Source of the DNA: Streptomyces longisporoflavus | GTDB lineage: Bacteria; Actinomycetota; Actinomycetes; Streptomycetales; Streptomycetaceae | Assembly (NCBI RefSeq): GCF_014649775.1 | Contig: NZ_BMTR01000001.1 | Location: 124,001 to 188,000, forward strand | Direction: 5' to 3' | DNA: 64,000 nucleotides | Made by a program: the position numbers and the translations under genes | Shown here: piece by piece, positions 16,239 through 25,667 of the stretch | Layout: each line of letters opens with the position of its first letter | Position numbering within the stretch: the first letter of the stretch is position 1 | Notes under the pieces: generated by a model | Database searches by the model: none | Seen by the model: only the letters and a program-made list of their open reading frames with translations | Told to the model about the DNA's origin: nothing

Positions 16239-17045
16239 ATGACCTACGCAGACCGAGCCCACCAGTTCCGCGCCCTGCACCGCACCGGCGAACCCCTGCT
16301 GCTGCCCAACGCGTGGGACCACGCCTCCGCCGCCGCGCTCGCCGAAGGCGGCTTCCCGGCGATCGGCACCACCAGCCTCGGCGTGGCCGCGGCCGCCGGC
16401 AAGGCGGACGCCACCGGCGGCACCCGGCAGGAGACCCTGCGCCTGGCCCGCGGCCTCGCCCGGCTGCCCGCGCTGATCACCGTGGACATCGAGGGCGGCC
16501 TCAGCGAGCGGCCCGACGAGGTCGCGGCGCTCGCGGCGGAACTGGTCCGGGCGGGCGTCGTGGGCGTGAACATCGAGGACGGGCGCCCGGACGGGACGCT
16601 GGCCGACACCGCCGTGCAGTGCGAGCTGATCCGGGCCGTCAAGGAGACCTGCCCCGACCTCTTCGTCAACGCGCGCACGGACACGTACTGGCTGCGCGCC
16701 GGGGGAGCGGAGGAGACCGAGCGCCGGGCCGCCGCCTACCAACAGGCGGGCGCCGACGGCCTGTTCGTCCCCGGCCTCCAGGACGGCAAGGCCATCGCGG
16801 AACTGGTCGGGGGAGTGATCGACGTCCCGCTCAACATCCTCTACGCGCCCGGCGCCTTGAGCTACCGGCGTCTCGCGGAGCTCGGCGTGCGCCGGGTGAG
16901 CAGCGGCTCGCTGCTCTTCCGTGCCGCACTGCACGCCGCCGTCGGGGCGGCGCACTCGATCGGCCGGGGCGGGGATGTGCCGGACGACCTGCCTTCGTAC
17001 GCGGATGCCCTGGCACTGTCCGCGGCGTACGGCGAAGGGGTGTAG
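16239..17045 (+). CDS. Isocitrate lyase/PEP mutase superfamily protein
   Basis: 268 aa TIM-barrel. Superfamily landmarks are LLLPNAWDHASAAALAEGGF at the start, ITVDIEGG and VGVNIEDGRPDGTL (Mg-binding acidic residues), and LFVNARTDTYWLR. The isocitrate-lyase KKCGH motif is absent. The usual cellular reaction of this subgroup is C-C or C-P bond chemistry on small oxo-acids (oxaloacetate decarboxylase or carboxyPEP mutase-like); which one cannot be decided. It probably has a leaderless mRNA and ends 11 bp from the convergent MMPL gene. Confidence 0.85.
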   Translation: MTYADRAHQFRALHRTGEPLLLPNAWDHASAAALAEGGFPAIGTTSLGVAAAAGKADATGGTRQETLRLARGLARLPALITVDIEGGLSERPDEVAALAAELVRAGVVGVNIEDGRPDGTLADTAVQCELIRAVKETCPDLFVNARTDTYWLRAGGAEETERRAAAYQQAGADGLFVPGLQDGKAIAELVGGVIDVPLNILYAPGALSYRRLAELGVRRVSSGSLLFRAALHAAVGAAHSIGRGGDVPDDLPSYADALALSAAYGEGV

Positions 17046-17056
17046 GGCGGCGGCCG

Positions 17057-19207
17057 TCAAGCTCGGGTACTGCCCGGGCCCGCCTGCTCCTCCTCGTCCC
17101 GCGCTCTCTGGCGCTGCTGGTCCCCGTGCCCCGGCCACCACGCCGCGTGCCCGATCAGCGCCGTCAGCGCGGGCGTGAAGATCATCGCCATGACGAAGGC
17201 GGCGACGAGGATGCCGAAGGACAGGGAGAAGCCCATCTGGGAGAGCGTCGAGTTGCCCGCGAGCATCAGGGTGGCGAAGGTGCCCGCCAGGATCACGCCC
17301 GCCGAGCCGATCGTCGGGCCCGAGTGGCGCACCGCCGTGCCCGCGGCGTCGTGCGGGGTGCGGCCCTCGCGGGCCTCCTCGCGCAGCCGCGACACCATCA
17401 GGATGTTGTAGTCCGTGCCGAGGGCGACCACGAACAGATACATGATCACCGGCAGCATGAACATCAGCCCGGGCTGGCTGCCGATCTGCTGGAACAGCAG
17501 CGAGGTCGCGCCCAGGGTCGCGCCGAAGCCGAGGGCGACGGACAGCATCAGGTACCAGGGCGCCACGAAGCTGCGCAGCAGCAGGCCGAGGATGACCATG
17601 ATGGCGAGCGCGGCCACCGGGAAGACCACCGAGTAGTCGCGGTCCACGGCCTTGTTGATGTCGACGTACACCGCCGTCGTCCCGCCGACGAGTGCCTCGG
17701 TGCCGGACGGCGCGTCCTGGTGGGCGGTCGGGCGCAGCCGGTCCTTGACGGTCTCCAGGGCCCTGTCGGAGGCGGGCGGGTCCGCGAGGATCACGGAGAA
17801 CGACGCCGTCGTACGATCCTTGCCGGGCTGGGGAGCGGAGACCTTGCCCACGCCCTCGACATCTGCCAGCTGCGACCGGAAGGCGGCCCTGCGCGCGGCG
17901 GGGAGCGGACCGCCGTCCTTCGAGGTGAGGTAGACGGAGGTCGGGTCGGTGGAGCCCGCGGGGAAGCCCTTCTGGAGGTTGTCCAGGGCGACCATCGACT
18001 CCTTGTCCTTGGGCAGCGAGGAGCCCGCCAGGTCGAAGTTGGCCCGGTAGCCGAGGGCGCCGAGGGTGAGCGCGCCCATGAACACCGCGGAGACCAGGGC
18101 CCAGACGGCGGGCTTGCGGGCGATGGATGCCCCGAGCCGCGCGAAGCCGGTGCCCTGCGGTTCCCTCTGCCACGACTTCGAGGGCCAGAACACCTTCGTG
18201 CCGAGCAGCGAGACGACGGCGGGGACCAGGGTGAGCCCGGCAAGGAGCGTCACGAAGACCGCGATGGCCAGGGCGGGGCCCATCGAGCGCAGCATGCCGA
18301 GCGAGGAGAGCGTCAGGGCCGCGAACGCGACGATGACCGCGCCGGCCGCGGAGGTGATCGCCTCGCCGACCCGCTCGACGGCGTGCACCATGCCGCCCTT
18401 GGGGTCCTCGCCGGCCCGCAGGGCCTCCCGGTAGCGGAAGAGCAGGAAGAGGATGTAGTCCGTGCCGACGCCGAACAGGACGACGGTGAGCAGTTCCTGG
18501 ATGGAGGAGTCGGCCTTCATGTCGAAGGCCTTGTTGGCGGAGGCGATCAGGCCGGTCGCCATCGGCGAGATGAGGCCGATCAGGACCACGGGGAGCAGCG
18601 CGATGATCGGGCTCCGGAAGATCACCAGAAGCAGCACGATGATGATCACGATGGTGCCGACCCCGACGAGCAGCCCGGCACGTTCCGAGGCGTCGCTCTC
18701 GTCGAGCGCCTGGGCGGCGGAGCCGGTGATCCCGGCGGACAAGTCCGTGCCCTTCAGCTCGGGCTTCAGATCGGACCGCAGGTCCTCGACCGCGTCCTGC
18801 GGTGCGGTGTCCTCGGGGTTGGTGATCTTCGGCATCGCGACGACCGAGGTCTGTACGAGCTTGTTGGGCGAGACCGCGCCGGGCACCACCGCCTGCACCC
18901 CGGGGATCTTCCTGGCCTGCAGATCCTTGGAGACCCGGGCGACGTCCGCGGAGTCGGCCGCTGTCAGCGTCCCGCCGTCGGAGCGCTGGAAGACGATGAT
19001 CGCGCCGACGTTCTGCTGCGCGGGAAACTCCCTTTCCTGCACGTCAGCCGCGCGGATGGACTCGTAATGGTCCGGCAGGAAGCTCGCTTCGTCGCTGCTG
19101 GAGGTGAGTTTGGGCGCCAGGGAGATCACCGCGCCGGCCGCCACGACCCACGCCAGGATGATCCACCACGGGCGACGGACCACGAATCGGCCCAGGCCAG
19201 AGAACAT
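17057..19207 (-). CDS. MMPL family RND-type transporter
   Basis: 716 aa, two halves each with a membrane helix, an extracellular domain and a five-helix bundle. The proton-relay helices carry [18 protein letters not shown] (first half) and [18 protein letters not shown] (second half), the D-Y pairs of MmpL pumps. GGAGG is 9 nt before the ATG at 19205-19207; longer in-frame starts lack signals. MMPL proteins move lipids or hydrophobic metabolites across the inner membrane. No lipid biosynthetic gene or regulator adjoins it, so substrate is unknown. Confidence 0.9.
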   Translation of the reverse strand: MFSGLGRFVVRRPWWIILAWVVAAGAVISLAPKLTSSSDEASFLPDHYESIRAADVQEREFPAQQNVGAIIVFQRSDGGTLTAADSADVARVSKDLQARKIPGVQAVVPGAVSPNKLVQTSVVAMPKITNPEDTAPQDAVEDLRSDLKPELKGTDLSAGITGSAAQALDESDASERAGLLVGVGTIVIIIVLLLVIFRSPIIALLPVVLIGLISPMATGLIASANKAFDMKADSSIQELLTVVLFGVGTDYILFLLFRYREALRAGEDPKGGMVHAVERVGEAITSAAGAVIVAFAALTLSSLGMLRSMGPALAIAVFVTLLAGLTLVPAVVSLLGTKVFWPSKSWQREPQGTGFARLGASIARKPAVWALVSAVFMGALTLGALGYRANFDLAGSSLPKDKESMVALDNLQKGFPAGSTDPTSVYLTSKDGGPLPAARRAAFRSQLADVEGVGKVSAPQPGKDRTTASFSVILADPPASDRALETVKDRLRPTAHQDAPSGTEALVGGTTAVYVDINKAVDRDYSVVFPVAALAIMVILGLLLRSFVAPWYLMLSVALGFGATLGATSLLFQQIGSQPGLMFMLPVIMYLFVVALGTDYNILMVSRLREEAREGRTPHDAAGTAVRHSGPTIGSAGVILAGTFATLMLAGNSTLSQMGFSLSFGILVAAFVMAMIFTPALTALIGHAAWWPGHGDQQRQRARDEEEQAGPGSTRA

Positions 19208-19369
19208 CGGCTGCTGCCTCCCTCGCCCCCGAGGCGTAACGACGCGTTCCGACCAAGGATCTTCCGGACCGGGCGGCCCCGCCACTTGAGCCGTTCGGCG
19301 CAAGGGCGGGGCCGCCCCGTCGGGAGTCCCCAGGAGCCCCCGGGAACCTGCGGGAGGTGCTCGCGGCCG

Positions 19370-20773
19370 TCAGAAGTTGATCATGTGCCCGGCCAGGCCG
19401 TGCACCGCTTCCTTGACCGCCTCGCCGAGCGTCGGGTGCGCGTGGACGTTGCGCGCGACCTCGTGCACGGTCAGGTCCCACTGCTGGGCCAGGGTCAGCT
19501 CGGGAAGCAGCTCGGTGACGTCCGGGCCGATCAGGTGGGCGCCGATGATCTCGCCGTACCGCGCATCACTGATGATCTTGACGAAGCCGGTGGTGTCGCC
19601 GAGGCCGTGCGCCTTGCCGTTGGCCATGAACGGGAACTTGGCGACCTTGACGTCGAAGCCCTTCTCCTTGGCCTGCGCCTCGGTCCAGCCGAAGCTGGCG
19701 ATCTGCGGCTGGGAGTAGGTGGCGCGCGGGATCATCGGGTAGTCGAGTTCCATCGTCTCGGCGCCGGCGAGGGTCTCGGCGGCGACGATGCCCATGGACT
19801 CGGCGGTGTGCGCGAGCATCAGCTTCGCGGTGACGTCGCCGATGGCGTAGATGTGCGGCACACTCGTCCGCCCGCGCCCGTCGATGTCGATGGCGCCGCG
19901 CTCGGTCAGCGCCACGCCCGTCGCCTCCAGACCGAAGCCGGTGACGTTCGGCGCGAAGCCGATGGCCTGCAGGACCTTGTCCGCCTCCAGGACCTCCTGC
20001 TTGCCGTCCTTGCCCGTCACGGTGACCTTGACCTTGGCGCCGGACTCGTCGATCGACTCGACGCGGGTCGAGGTCTTCACGTCGATGCCGAGCTTGCGGT
20101 ACTGCTTGGCCAGCTCCGTGGAGACGTCCGCGTCCTCCAGGGGCGCGACGCGGTCCAGGAACTCGACGATCGTGACCTTCACGCCGTAGTTGTGCAGGAC
20201 GTAGGCGAACTCGATGCCGATGGCGCCCGCGCCCGCGATCACGATCGACTCCGGCACGGAGTCGGCGAGGATCTGCTCCTCGTACGTCACGACGCGCTCG
20301 GAGCGCCGCGTGCCGGGCAGAAGCTTCGGGGTGGCGCCCGTGGCGATGATGCAGTTCTCGAACGTGATCGTGTCCGTGGAGCCGTCCGACTTGGCGACCT
20401 GGAGCGTGTTCGCGTCGAGGAACGTGCCACGGCCGTCGAACTCCGTGATCTTGTTCTTCTTCATCAGGAAGTGGACGCCCTTGACGCGGCCGTCCGCGAC
20501 CGTGCGGCTGCGGTTGAACGCCTCGCCGTAGTCGAAGGAGACATTGCCGTCGACCTTGATGCCGTACGTCTTCTGCTCGTGCGTGAACAGATGGGCCAGC
20601 TCGGCGTTGCGCAGCAGCGCCTTGGTCGGGATACAGCCGACGTTGAGGCAGACACCTCCCCAGTACTTCTCCTCGACGACCGCTACCCGCTTGCCCAGCT
20701 GGGCGGCACGGATGGCGGCCACATAGCCGCCGGGTCCTGCTCCGAGCACGACGACGTCGAAGCGGTCTTCCAT
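19370..20773 (-). CDS. lpdA: Dihydrolipoyl dehydrogenase (E3)
   Basis: 467 aa flavoprotein that re-oxidises dihydrolipoamide in 2-oxoacid dehydrogenase complexes using NAD. FAD motif [17 protein letters not shown] (11-27); redox disulfide C42-C47 in [13 protein letters not shown]; second Rossmann motif [15 protein letters not shown]; interface motif HPTLGE (446-451) with the His-Glu acid pair. The ATG at 20771-20773 is preceded by AGAGGA. It stands alone, as in other Streptomyces where E1/E2 genes are elsewhere. The family includes mycothione and mercuric reductases, but the full motif set fits E3 best. Confidence 0.93.
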   Translation of the reverse strand: MEDRFDVVVLGAGPGGYVAAIRAAQLGKRVAVVEEKYWGGVCLNVGCIPTKALLRNAELAHLFTHEQKTYGIKVDGNVSFDYGEAFNRSRTVADGRVKGVHFLMKKNKITEFDGRGTFLDANTLQVAKSDGSTDTITFENCIIATGATPKLLPGTRRSERVVTYEEQILADSVPESIVIAGAGAIGIEFAYVLHNYGVKVTIVEFLDRVAPLEDADVSTELAKQYRKLGIDVKTSTRVESIDESGAKVKVTVTGKDGKQEVLEADKVLQAIGFAPNVTGFGLEATGVALTERGAIDIDGRGRTSVPHIYAIGDVTAKLMLAHTAESMGIVAAETLAGAETMELDYPMIPRATYSQPQIASFGWTEAQAKEKGFDVKVAKFPFMANGKAHGLGDTTGFVKIISDARYGEIIGAHLIGPDVTELLPELTLAQQWDLTVHEVARNVHAHPTLGEAVKEAVHGLAGHMINF

Positions 20774-21037
20774 GGGGAGGTCCTCTCTGGTGGTACGTAT
20801 CGGGTGGTACGTGACTCGCGCACGTCCGATCATGCGCCATCCGGACGCCTCGCGGGCGGGCGGGTGTCCGATGTCATGCCGGCCGCTGCGGGCCCCGGGC
20901 CCAACCGCCGCTGTGGGCACGGGCGTTGGAGATCGATACCGGGTTCACCCGGCCGTGGGCCACGGGATAGTGTCGCCGTGACGAGCACGACGGAGCACGA
21001 ACCCGTGTCCCTCCGGGGGAGAGGTGGAGAACGCGCT

Positions 21038-21886
21038 GTGGCCGCAGAAGACGTGTCCGGGAGATCGTCCATCCCCTTCGACGTGCCGACGTCGGCACGT
21101 GCCTACGGCTGGATGCTCGGCGGCAAGGACAACTACGAGGTCGACCGCGAGTTCCTGCTGCGGACGCTGCCCGACTTCCCCGAGTGCGTCGACATCGCCC
21201 GGCAGAACCGCGAGTTCCTGTTCCGCGTCGTACGCCATCTGACCGAGGCGGGCATCCGCCAGTTCATCGACATGGGCTGCGGACTGCCGACCGACGAGAA
21301 CGTCCATCAGGTCGCACGGCGCTTCGCACCGGACACCCGTGTCGTCTACGTGGACATCGACCCGATCGTCCTCGCACACGGCCAAGCGCTGCTCGCCGAC
21401 GACTCCACCACCGCCGTCATCCACGGCGACATGCGCGAACAGGACGCGATCCTCGGCCACCCCGAGGTGGTCCGCCTCGTCGACTTCGACGAGCCGGTCG
21501 CGGTGCTCTTCCTGTCGGTGGTGCACCACCTGACCGACGCCGACGACCCCCGCCGCGTACTGCGCACGATCATCGACCGGGCGGCCCCCGGCAGCTACCT
21601 CGGCCTTTCGCAGGTCGTCGCCGACGACCCGGCCCGCGGCGCAGCGATGAGCGCGCACATCTCCGGCGGCGGAGTGCCCTGGCAGACACGCATACCGGCC
21701 GAGCTCGACGCCCTCCTGGACGGCCTGGAGCCCGTCGAGCCCGGCCTGGTGAATCTGGTCGACTGGCGGCCGGACCCGGACCAGCCGCCGCTCGCACCCG
21801 TCCACGAGGACCTGGCCCCCTATCTGGGAGCCACCGAGCAGAACAAGGGGATCTACGAGTACGGGGGTTTGCTCCGCAAGGCATAG
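21038..21886 (+). CDS. SAM-dependent methyltransferase, SAV2177/DUF574 family
   Basis: 282 aa. Family signature near the N-terminus: TSARAYGWMLGGKDNYEVD (AR-x-Y-D-x-x-LGGK-D-NF type). SAM-binding motif I is QFIDMGCGLPTDENVHQ, with VVYVDIDPIVLAH as the acidic motif II. The GTG at 21038-21040 has GGAG 8 nt upstream; a GTG 20 codons earlier (20978) follows a TAGTGT-like box and could be used in a leaderless message. Many copies of this family exist in each Streptomyces genome; no substrate is known. Confidence 0.88.
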   Translation: MAAEDVSGRSSIPFDVPTSARAYGWMLGGKDNYEVDREFLLRTLPDFPECVDIARQNREFLFRVVRHLTEAGIRQFIDMGCGLPTDENVHQVARRFAPDTRVVYVDIDPIVLAHGQALLADDSTTAVIHGDMREQDAILGHPEVVRLVDFDEPVAVLFLSVVHHLTDADDPRRVLRTIIDRAAPGSYLGLSQVVADDPARGAAMSAHISGGGVPWQTRIPAELDALLDGLEPVEPGLVNLVDWRPDPDQPPLAPVHEDLAPYLGATEQNKGIYEYGGLLRKA

Positions 21887-21895
21887 CCATACACA

Positions 21896-21982
21896 ATGGC
21901 GTGCATGATCCAGCACCTGACCGCAGTCGTGAGGACCTTCATGGTCCCGTGGCGCCGCGGGTGCGAGCGATCGGGTCGCTAG
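21896..21982 (+). CDS. Possible 28-aa leader peptide upstream of tauD-like gene
   Basis: ATG at 21896 opens a short frame (MACMIQHLTAVVRTF, ending CERSGR) with two Cys and three Met codons, ending 79 bp before the dioxygenase start. It does not match the HIDLxR leader family seen at 58192, and no Shine-Dalgarno sequence is clear. It could be a sulfur-amino-acid attenuator ORF or chance. Confidence 0.25.
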   Translation: MACMIQHLTAVVRTFMVPWRRGCERSGR

Positions 21983-22061
21983 CTGCCCGGGAATCCGACC
22001 GCAGCCGTCCGGAGTTCCCGCTCCGTGACGCCACCCGTTCACTCATGACCGAAGGATCACC

Positions 22062-23018
22062 ATGGCTGTGATTACCCCTGCCGTCTCTCCCGCGTCCGCG
22101 GCCGCTCCCGCGCTCCGTGATGCCCGCGTCCCCGCCGACGGCATGTACGAGGGCCGCCGCACCCTGCGCCGCGTGCCCGAAGGCTGGGAAGAGCGTCCCT
22201 ACGAACTGATCGACGTCGTCCCGCAGGGCCGCATCATCGGCGCCGAGATCCGCGGCGTCGACCTCGCCGAGCCGCTCACCCCCGCGCTGCGCGAGGAGCT
22301 CAACCGCGCCCTCCTGGAGTGGAAGGTGCTCTTCTTCCGGGGCGCGAACATCACCTCCGAGCAGCAGCGCGCCTTCGCCCTCAACTGGGGCGACCTGGAG
22401 ACCAATCCGCTTCTCGCGCGCGGTTCGGCCGATGACGTCGTGCGGTTCGACAAGGGCGGCAGCGCGACCCCCACGTACGAGAACGTCTGGCACGCCGATG
22501 TCACCTTCCGCGAGAACCCCGCGCTGGGTGCCGTCCTGCAACTGCGCGAGGTGCCGCCGGTGGGCGGCGACACGATGTGGGCGGACATGGCGGCCGCCTA
22601 CGACAACCTCCCCGACGAGGTGAAGGCCCGCATCGACGGGGCCGAAGCGGTGCACGACTTCATCCCGGGTTTCGTGCGCTTCTACGGCCCCGAGAAGCTG
22701 ATCCCGCTCCAGGAGCAGTTCCCGCCGGTCACCCACCCCGTCGTGCGCAGGCACCCCGAGACCGGGCGCAAGATGCTCTTCGTGAACACCTCCTTCACCA
22801 CGCACATCGTGGGCATGGAACGGTCCGAGAGCGACCGGCTGCTGAGCTACCTGGTGCGCCAGGCACAGGTCCCGGAGTACCAGGTGCGGTTCCACTGGCA
22901 GGCGGGTGACGTCGCCTTCTGGGACAACCGCTCCACCCAGCACTACGCGGTCGACGACTACGCCCCGCACCGTCGCGTGGCCGAACGAGTCGCGATCGCG
23001 GGCGACCGCCCGTACTGA
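22062..23018 (+). CDS. TauD/TfdA family 2-oxoglutarate-dependent dioxygenase
   Basis: 318 aa. The iron triad is visible: H144 and D146 in NVWHADVTF, and H294 in RSTQHYAVDDY; HRRVAERVAI near the end supplies the arginine that binds 2-oxoglutarate. The fold is that of taurine dioxygenase, which hydroxylates sulfonates and so releases sulfite; 2,4-D and other aryloxy acids are alternative substrates. GAAGGA is about 8 nt before the ATG. The epoxide hydrolase gene follows 22 bp later, so the two probably work on one substrate. An N-terminal extension of about 40 residues precedes the core. Confidence 0.9.
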   Translation: MAVITPAVSPASAAAPALRDARVPADGMYEGRRTLRRVPEGWEERPYELIDVVPQGRIIGAEIRGVDLAEPLTPALREELNRALLEWKVLFFRGANITSEQQRAFALNWGDLETNPLLARGSADDVVRFDKGGSATPTYENVWHADVTFRENPALGAVLQLREVPPVGGDTMWADMAAAYDNLPDEVKARIDGAEAVHDFIPGFVRFYGPEKLIPLQEQFPPVTHPVVRRHPETGRKMLFVNTSFTTHIVGMERSESDRLLSYLVRQAQVPEYQVRFHWQAGDVAFWDNRSTQHYAVDDYAPHRRVAERVAIAGDRPY

Positions 23019-23040
23019 CCCTTTCCGCGGAAGGAACCCC

Positions 23041-24273
23041 ATGTCAGCCGCAGCGCGTTTCCCGTTGACTCCCGAGCCGATCCACGTCCCCGACGCGGTG
23101 CTCGACGACCTCAGGGCGCGGCTGCGGCTGACGAGGTGGCCCGACGACGTGGGCAACGACGACGGGTACTACGGCGTCCGCCGCGGCTACCTCCAGGAGC
23201 TGGCCGAGTACTGGCTGCACCACTACGACTGGCGCAAAGCCGAAGCGGCGATCAACGCTCATGAGCACTACAGGGTGACGGTCGACGGCGTGCCCGTGCA
23301 CTTCATGCGCAGGCCCGGCGTCGGCCCCGCCCCCACCCCGCTCATCCTCACGCACGGCTGGCCCTGGACCTTCTGGCACTGGTCCAAGGTCGTCGACCGG
23401 CTCGCCGACCCCGCCGCGTACGGCGGCGACCCGGCCGACGCGTTCGACGTCATCGTGCCGTCCCTCCCCGGCTTCGGCTTCTCCACGCCGCTGCCCGACC
23501 ACCCCGACATGAACTTCTGGAAGGTCGCCGACCTCTGGCACACCCTGATGACCGAGACTCTCGGCCACGAGAAGTACGCCGCAGGCGGGTGTGACGTCGG
23601 AGCTTTGGTCACCGGTCAGCTCGGCCACAAGTACGCCGGTGAACTGCACGGCATCCACATCGGCTCCGGCCTCAAGCTCACCCTCTTCAACGGCGACCGG
23701 GGGTGGGACCTCAGCGGCGGCCGGCCGATCCCCGAGGGCCTCTCCGAGTCCGAGCACCGCCAGTTCCTGTCCCTGGAACGGCGGTTCGCCGCCCACCTGG
23801 CCGTGCACGTACTCGGCCCCAGCACGCTCTCCTACGGACTCAGCGACTCGCCGGTCGGGCTGCTCGCCTGGATCCTGGAGCGCTGGGACAAGTGGAGCGA
23901 CAACCGCGGCGACATCGAGAGCGTCTTCTCCAAGGACGATCTCCTCACCCACGCCATGATCTTCTGGGTGAACAACGCCATCGGGACATCGGTGCGCTAC
24001 TACGCCAACAACAACCGCTACCCCTGGACGCCCTCGCACGACCGCCTGCCGGTCATCGAGGCCCCCACCGGCATCACCTTCGTCGGCCACGAGAACCCGC
24101 CCGGTGTCACCACCACCGAACAGCGCGTCCAGAGCTGGCTCGCCGGCGACCGTGCCGAGTGGTACCGGCACGTCAACCTCACCGCGCACGAGAACGGCGG
24201 GCACTTCATCCCGTGGGAGATCCCCGACGCCTGGGTGGACGACCTGCGCCGCACGTTCCGCGGCCGACGCTGA
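23041..24273 (+). CDS. Epoxide hydrolase (alpha/beta hydrolase, EHN N-terminal domain)
   Basis: 410 aa. Residues 10-115 are the epoxide-hydrolase N-terminal domain (FPLTPEPIHVPDAVLDDLRA at its start). The oxyanion motif is HGWPW; the nucleophile D185 sits in AAGGCDVGALVT and the catalytic His is H388 in HENGGHFIPWE. It opens epoxides to diols through an ester intermediate on the Asp. GGAAGGAA precedes the ATG. Coupled to the upstream TauD-like gene. Eukaryote-like microsomal EH relatives are common in actinomycetes; substrate not known. Confidence 0.92.
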   Translation: MSAAARFPLTPEPIHVPDAVLDDLRARLRLTRWPDDVGNDDGYYGVRRGYLQELAEYWLHHYDWRKAEAAINAHEHYRVTVDGVPVHFMRRPGVGPAPTPLILTHGWPWTFWHWSKVVDRLADPAAYGGDPADAFDVIVPSLPGFGFSTPLPDHPDMNFWKVADLWHTLMTETLGHEKYAAGGCDVGALVTGQLGHKYAGELHGIHIGSGLKLTLFNGDRGWDLSGGRPIPEGLSESEHRQFLSLERRFAAHLAVHVLGPSTLSYGLSDSPVGLLAWILERWDKWSDNRGDIESVFSKDDLLTHAMIFWVNNAIGTSVRYYANNNRYPWTPSHDRLPVIEAPTGITFVGHENPPGVTTTEQRVQSWLAGDRAEWYRHVNLTAHENGGHFIPWEIPDAWVDDLRRTFRGRR

Positions 24274-24283
24274 GGCGCCGAAC

Positions 24284-24808
24284 TCAACTCGCGAAGTTCC
24301 GCTGCCACTTGACCTCGCCGTCCTGCCACTCGTCCGTGGGGGCGAGCCCCGCGGCGGCGGCGACGGCGGCCGAGGCCCGGTGGTCCGGGTGGACGTGCGC
24401 GATGACACCGCGCACGTCAGGCTGCCGCGCCAGCCACTCGACAAGGCCACGTGCCGCCTCCACCGCGATGCCCCGCCCCTGCCAGGGAGTCCCCACCACC
24501 CAGGCGATCTCCGCGACGAGCGCCCCGTCCCTGCCGGGCCCGACGGTGGCCTGCACTGTCCCCGCCAGACACCCCTCGTCACGCAGCCGCAGCACCCAGT
24601 TGCACCAGGAGACCGCCGGATCGGGCGCTCCGGCGGTCATCCGCCGATAACGGGCGCGCAGAGCCTGCGGATCATCGGGCGATCCGCCGATAAAGGCATG
24701 CAGGGCGGGATCGGAGAGCACATCGGCCATCTCGTCGGCGTGCTCGACCTGAAGAGGTACGAGGTCGAGGCGGGCGGTGCTGATCTCGCGGGCGTGGGCC
24801 TTGGGCAT
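24284..24808 (-). CDS. GNAT family N-acetyltransferase (RimJ/RimL-like)
   Basis: 174 aa. Opens with STARLDLVPLQVEHADEMAD, typical of the RimJ/RimL subgroup. The acetyl-CoA loop is VGTPWQGRGIAVEAARGLVE, and the final part (HPDHRASAAVAAAAGL) is the usual helix before the last strand. Convergent with the epoxide hydrolase gene, separated by 10 bp. A TACCCT hexamer lies 5 nt before the ATG, so the message may be leaderless. Acceptor unknown. Confidence 0.88.
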   Translation of the reverse strand: MPKAHAREISTARLDLVPLQVEHADEMADVLSDPALHAFIGGSPDDPQALRARYRRMTAGAPDPAVSWCNWVLRLRDEGCLAGTVQATVGPGRDGALVAEIAWVVGTPWQGRGIAVEAARGLVEWLARQPDVRGVIAHVHPDHRASAAVAAAAGLAPTDEWQDGEVKWQRNFAS

Positions 24809-24931
24809 GCGTCAGGGTAGCCGGGTGACCGGCACGTTCCGGCGACGGGTGTCAGCGGCCGGACCGCGCCCCGGACGTCGCTCGGGGCGTCGTCCGGGGC
24901 GCGGTCGCGGATGCCGCTGCGGCGGGCGGGA

Positions 24932-25375
24932 TCAGAACGCGAAGGCCGCGCCCCCGGTCAGGCTCGCCCGCATCTCGCAGCTGTTGGCGAAGGTCGTGGA
25001 CCACGCGACGCGCTTGCCCTGCCAGACGCCGTCGACGGAGACCACGACGGGCTTCCATTCCTTCGTGCAGATCATGCCGGGCGTCGCACCGACCAGATTG
25101 CCGAACTCGCCGTTGGTGGCGCGGAGTTCGGCGCAGGCCGCGGACGCGGCGGGGTGGGTGCCGGCGGCCTTGGGGGCGCAGGTCAGGGTCACGGCGCGCT
25201 CCATGATCGCGGTGTCCGCCTCTTCGCCCTGGCCGACGGCGAGGACCAGCGACGAGGGCGCGTAGAGGCTTGCCGCGGCGGCCTTCGGCTGGGCCTGCGC
25301 CGTGCCGGCGCTTCCGGACATCACGCAGGCGGCCGCGACAGCGGTGGCGCCCACCGTCTTGAGGAAGAAACGCAC
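24932..25375 (-). CDS. Streptomyces subtilisin inhibitor-like protein (SSI family), P1 lysine
   Basis: 147 aa precursor, GTG start with AGGAGAG 5 nt upstream. A signal peptide of about 28 residues ends AGTAQA. The mature part shows SSI landmarks: ERAVTLTCAP, GTHPAASAACAEL, SVDGVWQGKRV and the C-terminal AFAF. Cysteines C66, C81, C103 and C133 match the two conserved disulfides. SSI itself has Cys-Pro-Met at the reactive site; here it is C103-T-K105-E-W, so P1 is Lys105. That predicts inhibition of trypsin-like rather than subtilisin or chymotrypsin-like proteases. Secreted dimer by family knowledge. Confidence 0.95.
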   Translation of the reverse strand: MRFFLKTVGATAVAAACVMSGSAGTAQAQPKAAAASLYAPSSLVLAVGQGEEADTAIMERAVTLTCAPKAAGTHPAASAACAELRATNGEFGNLVGATPGMICTKEWKPVVVSVDGVWQGKRVAWSTTFANSCEMRASLTGGAAFAF

Positions 25376-25667
25376 GTCAACTCTCCTTTGATGCGGGTGT
25401 TTTGCTGGTTGCGGACGGGAGTCTTGCCGGTGCGGAGAGTGAGCACCAAATGCATGGTCGATTTCCGGATGCTTGTGTCCGCTGAGCGGTCACTTATGTG
25501 ATGTTCGGGCAGCTCAGAGTGGGCGAAGAGGGTGGGTGGACAGGGGTGTCCGTACGTCCAGCATGTGGACCGGAGGCGGTGGTGCAAGCCAGAACAACCG
25601 GCTGACCTGCGAAGACAGTTGTTTTGGTTTTCTACCGGAATTCAGGGTCGACCGGAAAGCATCGGTG
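25376..25667. other. Intergenic region upstream of the SSI gene
   Basis: About 290 bp with no gene. It should hold the SSI promoter. The inverted repeat CCGCT-GA-GCGG near 25480 and a short T-rich stretch near 25620-25635 are visible; the latter may help end PL8 transcription. No clear -35/-10 pair. Confidence 0.4.

Noticed and set aside
16037..21037. Very long plus-strand open frame running into the SAV2177-type methyltransferase
   Set aside because: It runs antisense to the MMPL and lpdA genes, which have clear domains and codon use. Only the last 282 codons encode a recognisable protein; the rest is a high-GC shadow.
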